A stretch of DNA of 64,000 nt from CAJQHT01 sp038123275. Lineage in GTDB: Bacteria > Pseudomonadota > Alphaproteobacteria > Rickettsiales > UBA1997. How positions within the stretch are numbered: position 1 is the stretch's first letter; each line of letters opens with the position of its first letter. Positions 1 to 10,074 of this stretch are shown piece after piece. The notes under the pieces are model-generated. The model ran no database searches. It worked only from the letters and a program-made list of their open reading frames with translations, and was not told where the DNA came from. The DNA lies in the NCBI GenBank assembly GCA_038123275.1, contig JAYORG010000004.1:1-64000 (forward strand). Direction: 5' to 3'. A program made the translations under genes and the position numbers.

Positions 1-43
1 ATAAAATTAAGAAAGAATTATAATATATAATCAATTTAGGACA

Positions 44-1621
44 CTACACTAGATCTTCTGAAAAATAAGATTTATCTATCTTCTCCCCAAAACCAGATAA
101 AGCCATTTCTACTTCCTTTTTATCCATACCAATGCCTTGATCACTTACCTGTACATAAATTAGGCCCTCCTTCTTAAGATATTTTGCCTGCACATTAACT
201 ATACCACCTTCTTTGCTATATTTAATGGCATTTATTATTAAGTTAGAAAATATTTGCTTTAATCTTCTCACGTCACATTTTATTTCTGGAATATTATCCT
301 CAACATCTATGTAAACTGATACCTTATTTTTAATAGAAAAATTATTATTCAATAATATCATCCTACTAATTATTTCTTTTACATTAGCATGACCTATTCT
401 ACCCAAAGATAGCTCTGAATTATCAGACTGATTAGTATCTAGTAAATCCTCCACAAAATACATCAATTCTTCAGATTGATTATAAATAGTTTGGGTAAAT
501 TCTAGATCTTCATTATTTTTGATTTGCGCCTTACTTTTCTTATCTAATATTAGTTTTGCTAATCCAGAAATGCCAAAAACATAATTCTTTAAATCATGAG
601 TAGCAGCTCTAATAAGTTTTGTTTTGGTTTGATTAGTTCGATATAAAGCTTGTCTTAATCTTCTTTCTACTACTAATAAATTGGTTATTCTTACTTTAAA
701 TAAATATAATATTATTAAAAAGAATATGGTCATTCCAACAATTTGTAGAATATAGGGCAATATTAAACTATTAAATTCCTGATCTAAAAAAGCTTTATTA
801 AAACCAGTAATAATAATATATGGATGGTTCTTAATCTTTTCATAATAAGAATAGTGAATATCTCCAGAAATAATTGATTGATCTAAAACTCCTAAATTTT
901 TATTAAACTTAGCAATATCAACATTATTCTTAAAAAAGCTGTCATTTCGAGCTAGCACATTATCTCTAGATTGCATAATAATATTTAGGTCTTCATCTAA
1001 AACAATAAAACTCACATTCTTATTTATTCTACTCTCAACTTTGCTAGTAAACTCAACAATATTAAACCCAACAACAATAGACCCTAAATATTTGCCATTT
1101 TTATCAGTAATTCCTGTGCCTGCGGGAATAACCCACATCTTACTAGGATTACCAAGAACTGGGTAAGATACTTGCAAAGTCCAAGGATTTTTGGGTGATT
1201 TATAGCTAAATTGACGATGAGACATATTAGGAGGATTTTTCCTAACCCCAATTCTACTATTAACTGTTTGATGATTTTTAGAATTGACCCAATCAAATGA
1301 TGTCCAAGAAAATAAACCTTTATCTTTATGTTGTATTTTATCAGCTTTTTGAAATAATTCTAAAATAAAATTTAAATCATCAGCACCATTTTCTGCTATT
1401 TGTTTTCCTAAATGGCTATTAATTCTATTGGTATGACTAAATGATTCAAAAATAATAGCGCTAATATTTTTAGACTGCTTTTTAAGACTCCTATTTTGGT
1501 TTTCTAACCTATCCTGGTTTAAAACAAATACCAAAACTGATATTGATAAAATAGATACCAAAATGGTAATAAGTGCAAATATTGAATAGTCCCTGGAAAA
1601 TAATAGCTTTTTATATCTCAT
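44..1621 (-). pseudogene. Membrane sensor histidine kinase, C-terminally truncated
   Basis: A 525-residue protein with an N-terminal membrane segment (about 12-34), a large extracytoplasmic sensor region that ends in a Cache-like stretch (GKYLGSIVVGFNI), and a second membrane segment near 283-310. The phosphoacceptor motif THDLKN has its His at residue 342. The ATPase domain has an N box (NLIINAIKYS) and a G1 box (DQGIGM) but stops at FSEDLV, before the G2 box (GTGLGL type) that closes the ATP lid. The sequence after the stop does not restore one in any frame. Kinases of this family need that lid, so I infer a damaged gene or one with altered activity. No response regulator is adjacent. Confidence 0.8.
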
Positions 1622-1809
1622 AGAGATACATAATATTTATCAAAACTTAAAAAGTAAATTAACATTATATCTTGCTCTTTTATTATTTTAATATTAACCT
1701 GCAAATCGATTTTAGCCAAACTAGCAATAAGGAAATTCTATAAATTTACCATTATAAAGTGCAAATATTGGTAAATAGAATTTAATTATAACCATTAACC
1801 CAATATACC

Positions 1810-2968
1810 ATGAGACCCTCTATTAGTAATCTTAGAACATTAAGAAACCTTACCGGAAGACTTGGAAGCTCCTTAAATGCATTAGATAAAACTCAAAGAC
1901 AAACTGTTAGCCTACATTTTCAAAATGCAAGAGCTATGTCCACTTTTGTACAACACTATCCTTTCGTGCTAACATCTCGACATTTTGGTAATAATAAAAA
2001 CATAGAAAACACTCCAACTCCAAGATATGTAGAAAACCAACTTAATCTACTTAAAAGTCGTAACACTATTGATCCTTTATATCAATATTATAAAAAAGAG
2101 CTAAGTATAAATGGCATGAATAAAATGCAATTTCAAATATTAAGAGACAATCAAATATTTAGAACTTTTGCCCTTACACTTCCTGGAGCTATTATTTCAA
2201 CATTTACGAGCCATCTTAACCAAAGATTTAATGATGCTAATTTATTTGCACAAATTGTAAATGAAGAAGCAGGTGAAGAAAAAAATGAACCTCATGTTGA
2301 GCTGATGCTTGCTTCTCTTAATACATTTGGAGAAGTTTTTGGTCTTGAACCAACAACTATTAACCAAGCATTGACATCTCATCTCATCATGGAGGAAACA
2401 GCTGAATTTGTTAAGACAAGAATGGACCTCTTTAAAAATGCTGTAATCACTATGTCAAATGAACTAATAGATGGGACAACTTCTAACACATCATATATAC
2501 CAATAGCAGCAAACACATTTATGCATGAAAGCCAGGCAGAATCAATGATGTACCTACTTGAAGACATAACAAATCTTTTTTTTACTATATTTAACACCCC
2601 AAAAACAAAAAATCGTTACAAAATATTATTTAGCTCACAATGAAGAAGGGGGAGATGTAGAGGCAGAGCATGGAAGAAGGGTATATCAAATAGGAAAGGA
2701 TCTAATAACTAATAGAGACACCTTATTAACTTTTTCGGCTTATGCCAATAGCTTTGCAGATACACAAACATTATATTTTACCGCATTAGCAAAAAATATG
2801 ATGGAAGCACAAAATAATTCAACCTCAGTCAGGCCACATGAATCAGTACTACAAAATATTGATGATAGTAAAAATGCTTCATATGAAGAGCCAAGCGGAA
2901 CACTTCATCCTAAAGATTATGACTCCCTTTCTGATGATCCTTTATCTCTTGACGTACACACAAAATAA
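1810..2968 (+). pseudogene. Frameshifted helical-bundle protein, possibly heme-oxygenase-like (DUF3050/TENA type)
   Basis: The first frame runs from ATG 1810 to a stop at 2641-2643 (277 residues). The next frame carries straight on as good coding sequence to TAA 2966-2968. The switch falls at a run of eight T at 2576-2583; seven T would give one protein of about 385 residues. The joined protein has histidine and acidic motifs (NTFMHESQAES before the shift, AHNEEGGDVEAEHGRR after it) in a helical context, which recalls heme-oxygenase-like families such as DUF3050. That family call is inference. The break could be a real mutation, a phase-variable tract or a sequencing error. A strong terminator follows at 3026-3065. 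Confidence 0.6.
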
Positions 2969-3025
2969 AGACTGTACGTCTTTTTGTCGAACCAAAGGGC
3001 TCTCTTCCTTTACGGAAGTACACAA

Positions 3026-3065
3026 TTAAAAAGGGCTGTGAGTTAACACTCACAGCCCTTTTTAA
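3026..3065. terminator. Bidirectional rho-independent terminator
   Basis: Perfect 18-bp stem (arms 3026-3043 and 3048-3065, core AAGGGCTGTGAGT) with a TAAC loop and A/T tracts on both sides. It lies between the frameshifted gene on the plus strand and tRNA-Arg on the minus strand, and can serve both. Confidence 0.85.
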
Positions 3066-3142
3066 TGGCGCACCCGGAAGGATTCGAACCCTCAACCTTT
3101 TGATCCGTAGTCAAATACTCTATCCAGTTGAGCTACGGGTGC
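3066..3142 (-). tRNA. tRNA-Arg (anticodon ACG)
   Basis: A 77-nt cloverleaf on the minus strand. The acceptor stem is GCACCCG/CGGGTGC, the D arm is GCTC...GAGT, the anticodon loop is CTACGGA (ACG), the T loop is TTCGAAT, and the CCA end is encoded. ACG normally needs A34-to-inosine editing by TadA. Confidence 0.95.
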
Positions 3143-3179
3143 AATATGAAAGATTTCATGAAAAAACTCCGAGTTAATA

Positions 3180-4217
3180 TTAAGCAGCTGCTTCTTTTTC
3201 TGTAGCAAATTCTTCTTCGGCTGCCACAGAATTTTTAGAAAATTTTTCTCTAACTAAAGCTTCTATTTCTGCTACTATTTCGGGATTCTCATTTAAGTAA
3301 TTTTTAACATTTTCTTTACCTTGACCAATCTTAGTGCCATTATAAGCATACCAAGAACCAGATTTATCAATAATATCACCACTAACTGCCAGATCAATAA
3401 CTTCACCAACTCTAGATATTCCTTCCCCGTAAACAATTTCAAATTCTGCCATTCTAAAAGGAGGAGCAACTTTATTTTTAACAACTTTAACCCTAGTTTC
3501 ATTACCCAAAACCTCATCCTTATCTTTAATAGCAGCACCTCTTCTAATGTCTAATCTAACAGAAGAATAAAATTTTAGGGCATTACCACCAGTTGTTGTT
3601 TCAGGAGATCCAAACATCACACCAATTTTCATTCTAATTTGATTAATGAAAATGATAGTACAATTTGTCTTAGAAACAGAACCTGTTAATTTTCTTAGAG
3701 CTTTACTCATTAAACGTGCCTGTAAACCCATTTGATTGTCACTCATTCCACCTTCTAATTCAACCTGTGGAACCAAAGCAGCAACTGAATCAACCACCAA
3801 AAGATCAACACCTCCAGATCTAATTAAAGTATCAGCAATTTCCAAAGCAGCTTCACCACAATCTGGCTGAGAAATTACCATTTCATCAACATTAACTCCA
3901 AGATTTTTAGCATAAAGCGGATCGAAAGCATGTTCAGCATCAATAAAAGCACAAGACAAACCTTTCTTTTGGGCTTCAGCTATTGCATGAATTGTTAAAG
4001 TAGTTTTACCAGAACTTTCTGGACCATAAATTTCAATAATTCTACCTCGTGGATAACCCCCAACTCCAAGAGCTAAGTCCAAATTTAAAGATCCTGTTGA
4101 AATTGCCTCAACATCAACTGCTGGCTTTTGACCAAGCATCATTGCTGAACCTTTGCCAAATTGCTTATCAATTTGTGCCATTGCGGCTTCTAAAGCCTTT
4201 TTTCTATTATCTGTCAT
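3180..4217 (-). CDS. recA: RecA recombinase
   Basis: Recombinase that coats single-stranded DNA, drives homologous strand exchange and triggers LexA-type self-cleavage. The length is 345 residues, normal for the family. Walker A is GPESSGKT at residues 65-72, Walker B is LLVVDSVAAL, and the L2 loop contains FINQIRMKIGVMFGSPETT. The C-terminus is acidic and rich in Glu and Ala, as usual. It lies downstream of sucD on the same strand with a gap of 78 bases, so it may have its own promoter. I see no clear LexA box upstream. The start is the only ATG that gives the standard N-terminus (MTDNRKKALEAAMAQIDKQF). Confidence 0.98.
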   Translation of the reverse strand: MTDNRKKALEAAMAQIDKQFGKGSAMMLGQKPAVDVEAISTGSLNLDLALGVGGYPRGRIIEIYGPESSGKTTLTIHAIAEAQKKGLSCAFIDAEHAFDPLYAKNLGVNVDEMVISQPDCGEAALEIADTLIRSGGVDLLVVDSVAALVPQVELEGGMSDNQMGLQARLMSKALRKLTGSVSKTNCTIIFINQIRMKIGVMFGSPETTTGGNALKFYSSVRLDIRRGAAIKDKDEVLGNETRVKVVKNKVAPPFRMAEFEIVYGEGISRVGEVIDLAVSGDIIDKSGSWYAYNGTKIGQGKENVKNYLNENPEIVAEIEALVREKFSKNSVAAEEEFATEKEAAA

Positions 4218-4295
4218 ATATAGTTTATTTAGTGGTTATTAAAAATGGTAAAATAGATAACAATTTTTTCAAAATATTCTACAATATCAAAAGAG

Positions 4296-5177
4296 CTATT
4301 TTAATAAATCTACTAATGTAGACCCTAAAGAAGCAGGGCTATCTGCAACAGCAATTCCAGCTGATTTCATAGCATCAATTTTATCGTCAGCACCACCTTT
4401 GCCACCAGCAATAATTGCACCAGCATGACCCATTCTTTTTCCTGGAGGAGCTGTTCTTCCAGCAATAAAGCCAACACAAGGCTTACTGCGGCCTTTTTTA
4501 GCTTCGTCTTTTAAAAATTGTGCGGCTTCTTCTTCATCGCTTCCACCAATTTCACCAATCATGATCATTGATTTAGTTTCATCATCACTTAAAAACATAT
4601 CTAAGCAATCAATAAAGTTAGTGCCATTAATTGGATCCCCACCAATACCAATACAGGTACTTTGTCCAAGACCTGCTTTGGTAGTTTGATGAACGGCTTC
4701 ATAAGTTAAGGTCCCTGATCTTGAAACAACACCAACAGAACCCTTTTTATGAATATGTCCTGGCATAATACCAATTTTACATTCATCTGGAGTAATAACG
4801 CCTGGGCAATTAGGGCCAATTAATCTTGACTTAGTACCAGATAGTGCTTTTTTAACACGAGCCATATCTAAAACCGGGATACCTTCTGTAATACAAACAA
4901 TCAATTCTATTTTAGCATCTACAGCTTCTAAAATTGCATCTGCCGCAAATGGAGGAGGAACATAAATAACCGAAGCATTAGCATCAGTTTTTTGTTTAGC
5001 ATCCCAAACTGTATCAAAAACTGGTAAATCTAAATGTTTTTGACCACCTTTTCCTGGAGTAACACCACCAACCATTTTAGTGCCATAAGCAATAGCTTGC
5101 TCGGAGTGGAAAGTGCCTTGAGCTCCTGTAAAACCTTGGCAAATAACTTTGGTATTTTTATTAACTAATACTGACAT
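4296..5177 (-). CDS. sucD: Succinyl-CoA synthetase, alpha subunit
   Basis: Alpha subunit of succinate-CoA ligase, which converts succinyl-CoA to succinate with nucleotide triphosphate formation in the TCA cycle. It has 293 residues, full length. The N-terminal CoA-binding Rossmann motif is GFTGAQGTFHSEQAI. The catalytic His sits in MGHAGAIIAGG near residue 246. Its partner sucC ends 30 bases upstream on the same strand and mdh comes before that, so the three genes form a TCA operon. The order mdh-sucC-sucD is typical of Alphaproteobacteria. Confidence 0.97.
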   Translation of the reverse strand: MSVLVNKNTKVICQGFTGAQGTFHSEQAIAYGTKMVGGVTPGKGGQKHLDLPVFDTVWDAKQKTDANASVIYVPPPFAADAILEAVDAKIELIVCITEGIPVLDMARVKKALSGTKSRLIGPNCPGVITPDECKIGIMPGHIHKKGSVGVVSRSGTLTYEAVHQTTKAGLGQSTCIGIGGDPINGTNFIDCLDMFLSDDETKSMIMIGEIGGSDEEEAAQFLKDEAKKGRSKPCVGFIAGRTAPPGKRMGHAGAIIAGGKGGADDKIDAMKSAGIAVADSPASLGSTLVDLLK

Positions 5178-5207
5178 ATCTTTATTATTTTTATTTTAAT
5201 GTTTTTA

Positions 5208-6377
5208 TTATTTAACTGCTTGCACAATCTTCTTAGCTGCATCACCTAAATCGTCAGCAGCAATAATTGTAAGTCCTGACTTAGCAAGAATCTCTTTACC
5301 AAGCTCAACATTAGTTCCTTCTAGCCTTACAACAAGAGGTATTCCTAAGCTAACTTCTTTAGCTGCCTCAATAATACCATTAGCAATGATATCACAACGC
5401 ATAATTCCGCCAAAAATATTAACCAAAATGCCTTTTACATTAGGATCAGATAAAATAATTTTGAAAGCTGCTGTAACTTTCTCAGTTGTGGCACCACCAC
5501 CAACATCTAAAAAGTTAGCAGGAGATGAGCCATATAATTTGATAATATCCATAGTTGCCATTGCAAGACCAGCACCATTTACCATACAGCCAATTTCACC
5601 ATCCATTTTGACATAGTTTAAATCATAATTAGAAGCTTCGATCTCTAATGGATCTTCTTCTTCTAAATCTCTTAATTCTTTAAGATCAGGATGGCGATAA
5701 AGTGCATTATCGTCAAAATTATACTTAGCATCTAAAGCAATTATGTCACCTTGAGCAGTTTCAACTAAAGGATTTATTTCTAACTGAGAAGCATCTGTTG
5801 CATTAAATGCTTTGTAGATAGAAAATACTACTTTGATAAATTTCTTTAAAACGTCACCTTTTAAACCAAGAGCAAAGCCCAGCCTTCTGGCATGAAACCC
5901 TTGAATTCCAGCAGCAATATCAACACTAACTGAAACAATTTTTTCAGGAGTCGCCTCAGCTACTTCTTCAATTTCCATTCCACCTTCAGTCGAAGCCATA
6001 AATACAACTGAATTAGTTGCTCTATCCATAACAGCAGATAGATAATATTCTTTCTTAATATCAGAACCAGACTCAATATAAAGTCTCTTAACTTCCTTAC
6101 CTTCAGGTCCAGTTTGTGGAGTTACTAAAACTTTACCTAAAATTTCAGTAGCCTTTTCTTTAGCATCTTCAACAGTTTTAACAACCTTAACACCACCAGC
6201 TTTTCCTCTTCCACCAGCATGAATTTGAGCTTTAACCACAAAAACTTTGTGACCATTACTGTGTAATGTTTGGGCCGCCTCAACTGCCTCATTAACATTA
6301 AATGCAGGATAGCCTTCAGGAACTGGGACACCAAATTGTTTTAATACTGCCTTAGCTTGATATTCATGTATATTCAT
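5208..6377 (-). CDS. sucC: Succinyl-CoA synthetase, beta subunit
   Basis: ADP/GDP-forming beta subunit of succinate-CoA ligase, with an ATP-grasp domain in the N-terminal half and a CoA-ligase fold at the C-terminus. The length, 389 residues, is typical. The family signatures MNIHEYQAK at the start, AGGRGKAGGVK near residue 55 and FLDVGGGATTEKV in the C-terminal half are all present, as is GILVNIFGGIMRCD. It lies 22 bases after mdh and 30 bases before sucD. The start codon is preceded by A/T-rich sequence and no Shine-Dalgarno motif. Confidence 0.97.
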   Translation of the reverse strand: MNIHEYQAKAVLKQFGVPVPEGYPAFNVNEAVEAAQTLHSNGHKVFVVKAQIHAGGRGKAGGVKVVKTVEDAKEKATEILGKVLVTPQTGPEGKEVKRLYIESGSDIKKEYYLSAVMDRATNSVVFMASTEGGMEIEEVAEATPEKIVSVSVDIAAGIQGFHARRLGFALGLKGDVLKKFIKVVFSIYKAFNATDASQLEINPLVETAQGDIIALDAKYNFDDNALYRHPDLKELRDLEEEDPLEIEASNYDLNYVKMDGEIGCMVNGAGLAMATMDIIKLYGSSPANFLDVGGGATTEKVTAAFKIILSDPNVKGILVNIFGGIMRCDIIANGIIEAAKEVSLGIPLVVRLEGTNVELGKEILAKSGLTIIAADDLGDAAKKIVQAVK

Positions 6378-6399
6378 TTTAAGAAATTAATTATTTTTA

Positions 6400-7347
6400 T
6401 TATATTGTAATGCCGTCGATTAATTTTTGAACTGCTTCAACTGAACGCTTAAACATAACATTTTCAGAAGAATTTAGTTTAACTTCGATAATTTTCTCTA
6501 CACCATTTTTGCCAATAATAACCGGAACACCAATGTAAAGACCATTAACCCCATATTCACCACTTAAATGAGCAGCAACTGGTAAGATTTTTCTTTTATC
6601 TTTTAAGTAACTTTCAGCCATTTGAATCGCGCTAGTCGCAGGAGCATAAAAAGCAGAACCATTACCAAGTAATTTAACAATCTCTGCACCGCCATCTCTT
6701 GTTCTTTGTACAATTTCATCAATTTTAGTTTTTGAAGTCCAACCCATTTCAATTAAATCTGGAACTGGAATACCAGAAACACAAGAATAGCGAATTAAAG
6801 GAACCATAGTATCACCATGACCACCTAAAACAAAACTTTGAACATCTTCAACTGAAACATTAAATTCACGAGCAAGAAATAATGACAAGCGAGATGAGTC
6901 TAAAACACCAGCCATACCAACAACTTTATTTGGCTTAAAACCAGTAACCTTTTGCATAACATAAACCATGGCATCAAGAGGGTTGGTAATAACAACAACA
7001 AAAGCATTAGGAGCATTCTTTTTAATGCCTTCACCAACTGCTTTCATTACTTTAGTGTTAGTAGCAATTAAATCATCACGACTCATTCCAGGCTTTCTAG
7101 GAATTCCCGCTGTTACAATTACAACATCACTTCCAGCAATATCAGCATAATCACTTGTTCCAACCATGTTAGAATCAAAATTTTCAACAACTGAAGATTG
7201 CTCAATATCGAGAGATTTTCCTTGAGCAGTTCCGGCATTTAAATCTAGCAAAACCACATCACCTAAATCTTTTAATCCAACTAAGTGAGCTAAGGTGCCA
7301 CCAATATTTCCAGAACCAACCAAGGCAATTTTATTTCTTTTTATCAT
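6400..7347 (-). CDS. mdh: Malate dehydrogenase (LDH-like type)
   Basis: NAD-dependent oxidation of malate to oxaloacetate. It has 315 residues and belongs to the lactate-dehydrogenase-like MDH class found in Alphaproteobacteria. The NAD-binding loop is GSGNIGG (11-17), the substrate-specificity loop is IPRKPGMSRDDL with the Arg typical of MDH, and the proton-relay His lies in GGHGDTM (His177). It is the first gene of the mdh-sucC-sucD cluster, so a promoter is expected in the 180-base gap upstream; I could not pick a convincing one there. Confidence 0.97.
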   Translation of the reverse strand: MIKRNKIALVGSGNIGGTLAHLVGLKDLGDVVLLDLNAGTAQGKSLDIEQSSVVENFDSNMVGTSDYADIAGSDVVIVTAGIPRKPGMSRDDLIATNTKVMKAVGEGIKKNAPNAFVVVITNPLDAMVYVMQKVTGFKPNKVVGMAGVLDSSRLSLFLAREFNVSVEDVQSFVLGGHGDTMVPLIRYSCVSGIPVPDLIEMGWTSKTKIDEIVQRTRDGGAEIVKLLGNGSAFYAPATSAIQMAESYLKDKRKILPVAAHLSGEYGVNGLYIGVPVIIGKNGVEKIIEVKLNSSENVMFKRSVEAVQKLIDGITI

Positions 7348-7527
7348 ATGTATTTTAAGTAAGTTAAAATTGGATTTTATTTGTTAATGTAACACCCGTT
7401 CTTTAATATGATTATTACATTTACTCCCACCTATGAACATCTAAAATCTATTCGGTCGAATATTAAGCTACAAAATATATTTTGCAAGAAGACAATTGAA
7501 GAATTAAACACAATTCGTTAATTATGT

Positions 7528-8727
7528 CTAAGCCAAAGCTTTACTTAAATCTTTAATTAAATCATCAACATTTTCCAAGCCAACAGAAAGGCGACACATT
7601 GAAGCGCTAATGCCAATTTTTAACCTTTCTTCTTCCTCAATATTAGAATGAGTTGTAGTTGCAGGATGGGTGATTAAAGTTTTGGCATCTCCTAAATTAT
7701 TAGAAATATCAATAATATTTAATTTATTCATAAAATTAAAAGTATCCTCTTTGCTTCCATCAACCTCAAAAGCCATCATTGCCCCGCCATTTTTCATTTG
7801 CTTTTGGCAAAGTTCATATTGGGGATGAGACTTTAAACCAGGATAAATAACTTTTTTTATTCTTTTATGAGATTCTAAAAATTGTGCGATTTTTAAGGCA
7901 TTCTCACAATGCCTTTGAATTCTCAAAGAAAAAGTTTCCAAAGACTTTAAAATAACCCAAGCATTAAACGGGCTCATAGCTGGACCAGTATGACGATGAA
8001 AAGGCAATAATGTTTCCTCAATAAATTCTTGAGAACCTAAAACACAACCACCAAGAGTTCTACCTTGGCCATCAAGATGTTTGGTTGTGGAATAAACCAC
8101 AATATCAGCACCCAATTCAAAAGGCTTTTGCACATAAGGAGAAGCAAAAATATTATCAACTATAAAACTAGCTTTATTTGCCTTACAAAGATTAGCAATT
8201 GCTTTAATATCAACAACTTCCATATTAGGATTTGCTGGGGTTTCAATAAAAGCAACCTTGGTATTTTTCTTAAAAGCCTTCTTAAATTCATCCAAATTAG
8301 TACCATCAACCAAAGTAACTTCAATACCATAATTAGGTAAAATTTGTGTAGCAATATGATAACAAGATCCAAATAAAACTCTTGAAGCGATAAAATGATC
8401 TCCAGCCTTAATTTGACACATAATAGAGGCAAAAACTGCAGCCATGCCACTAGCCATAACTGTACAAGCCTCTGCTCCTTCAATTAATTTTAAACGATCT
8501 TCAAGTGATTTTAAAGTTGGATTAGTATAGCGCGAATAAACAAAACCTGGCTCTTCACCATTAAATCTACTTTCAGCCACATTAGCATCATTATAACAAA
8601 AACCAGAATTTAAAAAAATAGCCTCTGAGGTTTCACCAAAATTAGAACGACTTGTCCCACCACGAACCAATTTGGTTTCTAGCGCAGCATCTTTAAAATT
8701 GATATTTTTGTTTTTATAATTAGTCAT
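7528..8727 (-). CDS. metZ: O-succinylhomoserine sulfhydrylase (MetZ-type PLP enzyme)
   Basis: PLP enzyme of the Cys/Met metabolism family, 399 residues. The lysine that binds PLP lies in YSTTKHLDGQGR and the phosphate-binding loop in MASGMAAV. The tail motif SVGLENVDDLIKDL is typical of the family. The closest subfamily by eye is MetZ, which makes homocysteine directly from O-succinylhomoserine and sulfide; cystathionine gamma-synthase or O-acetylhomoserine sulfhydrylase cannot be fully excluded. It starts 5 bases after rlpA ends. With ahcY at 28 kb it gives the cell a homocysteine supply. No SAM riboswitch is visible upstream, because there is almost no leader. Confidence 0.88.
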   Translation of the reverse strand: MTNYKNKNINFKDAALETKLVRGGTSRSNFGETSEAIFLNSGFCYNDANVAESRFNGEEPGFVYSRYTNPTLKSLEDRLKLIEGAEACTVMASGMAAVFASIMCQIKAGDHFIASRVLFGSCYHIATQILPNYGIEVTLVDGTNLDEFKKAFKKNTKVAFIETPANPNMEVVDIKAIANLCKANKASFIVDNIFASPYVQKPFELGADIVVYSTTKHLDGQGRTLGGCVLGSQEFIEETLLPFHRHTGPAMSPFNAWVILKSLETFSLRIQRHCENALKIAQFLESHKRIKKVIYPGLKSHPQYELCQKQMKNGGAMMAFEVDGSKEDTFNFMNKLNIIDISNNLGDAKTLITHPATTTHSNIEEEERLKIGISASMCRLSVGLENVDDLIKDLSKALA

Positions 8728-8732
8728 ATAAT

Positions 8733-9248
8733 TTATTTAAATCCCAAAGCTCTGTGAAGCTCTGCTGTTTCTTTTTTAAGTAATTCAACTTCTACTTTTG
8801 TTACACCTTTTTTAGTAAACCCTAAAGCTTGTGATGCCCCTCTTGAAAGATCGATAATTCTACCTTTTCCTACAAAAGGACCTCTATCATTAACTCTAAC
8901 GATAACTACTTTACTATTGTCTAAATTTGTTACTTTTACAATTGAAGGCAGTGGAAGAGTATTATGTGCTGCCGTAAAATCATTCATATTGTAAATTTCT
9001 CCATTAGCAGTTTTCTTACCATGAAAATAATCTCCATACCAAGAAGCAAAACCTTTTTCTTTATATGATGTATATTCTTTTGGATAGTAAGTTTTGCCAA
9101 GAACAGTATAAGGAGAGCCAACTTTATAATAACCCTTATAATTACTTGGAGCTTTTGTTGCTTTAGAAATAGAACCATCTCCTATGTTAGAACAAGATGT
9201 AATTATCAAAGATATAATAGCAACTAATAAAATATTGAATTTTCTCAT
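8733..9248 (-). CDS. rlpA: RlpA-family septal-ring lipoprotein
   Basis: A 171-residue lipoprotein. The signal peptide ends in a lipobox (IITSC, Cys at residue 19), then comes a double-psi beta-barrel: GFASWYGDYFHGKKTANGE, then VKVTNLDN and VRVNDRGPF, ending in IDLSRGASQALGF. RlpA proteins bind or cleave denuded peptidoglycan at the division site. The C-terminal SPOR domain seen in longer homologues is absent, so this is a short form. It lies just upstream of metZ on the same strand with a 5-base gap. Confidence 0.92.
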   Translation of the reverse strand: MRKFNILLVAIISLIITSCSNIGDGSISKATKAPSNYKGYYKVGSPYTVLGKTYYPKEYTSYKEKGFASWYGDYFHGKKTANGEIYNMNDFTAAHNTLPLPSIVKVTNLDNSKVVIVRVNDRGPFVGKGRIIDLSRGASQALGFTKKGVTKVEVELLKKETAELHRALGFK

Positions 9249-9399
9249 GTTAGATTAATTAATTTTAATATTACTAAAGCCAGCCCTCAAAAAAGATGAG
9301 TCAAAAGCCACAAACGATGCTGGCAAGATAGTATCAATGCTATTTATTGATTTCAACAAAAAAACTAAAGCTTTTTTGATAGTGTTGTCACTATCTAAG

Positions 9400-10074
9400 C
9401 TAACCATTTTTAAAGCCAATACCAATAATATAATTTTCTGCTGATTTTTTTCTAGATGATTTAGGTTTAAAATGTTTTACTGTTGTAAAATTATCTCTAA
9501 AAACTTTAAGTAATTCTTGGCTAGCACCACCTTGGAAAACTTTGCCAACAAAATTACCATTTTTTGATAAAATCTTTTTGGAAAACTCTAAAGTTTCCTC
9601 TAAAATACCAATAATTCTTAAATGGTCTGTTCTGCTGTCTCCACTGCTATTAGCAGCCATGTCGCTTAATACTACGTCACATTTTTGATCACGTCCTAAA
9701 TCTTCTTTTATTGCTTTAATTATTATTTCATGAGCATCGTGGGTTAGAAAATCTTGGCAGATAAATTTAACTCCTGATATTGGATCCATTTCCAAAATAT
9801 CCACTGCTAAAACATTATTATCTCCAGCAATTTTTACAGCAAACTGACTCCATCCACCAGGAGTAGACCCTAGATCAATAATAACTTGACCTTTTTTTAA
9901 AATTTTAAATTTATCATTAATTTCAATTAGCTTATATGCAGCTCGAGACCTATAACCCTCCTTTTGCGCCTTTAATACGTAAGGGTCATTAAGCTGCCTT
10001 TGCAACCAAGCAGTTGAAGATTTTTTTCTGCCTTTAGCAGTTTTAACTTTGGTGAATTTATTTCTAATAGCCAT
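9400..10074 (-). CDS. rlmE: 23S rRNA 2'-O-ribose methyltransferase E (FtsJ family)
   Basis: Methylates the 2'-OH of U2552 in 23S rRNA, a late step in large-subunit assembly. It has 224 residues. The SAM-binding motif is IDLGSTPGGWSQ; the catalytic K-D-K-E set is seen as SRAAYKL, VVLSDMA, VGKVFQGG and the Glu near the C-terminus (SAENYI). The basic N-terminal extension (KVKTAKGRKKSS) is usual for the family. Its first codons lie inside the left arm of a 26-bp inverted repeat (10064-10089) whose partner overlaps the end of the next gene. Confidence 0.95.
   Translation of the reverse strand: MAIRNKFTKVKTAKGRKKSSTAWLQRQLNDPYVLKAQKEGYRSRAAYKLIEINDKFKILKKGQVIIDLGSTPGGWSQFAVKIAGDNNVLAVDILEMDPISGVKFICQDFLTHDAHEIIIKAIKEDLGRDQKCDVVLSDMAANSSGDSRTDHLRIIGILEETLEFSKKILSKNGNFVGKVFQGGASQELLKVFRDNFTTVKHFKPKSSRKKSAENYIIGIGFKNG

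Noticed and set aside
2838..3029. A 63-codon open frame at the end of the frameshifted gene
   Set aside because: It lies in another frame over well-coded sequence of the helical-bundle gene and runs into the terminator stem.
8727..8760. Possible SAM riboswitch before metZ
   Set aside because: Only 5 bases separate rlpA and metZ, so there is no room for an aptamer.
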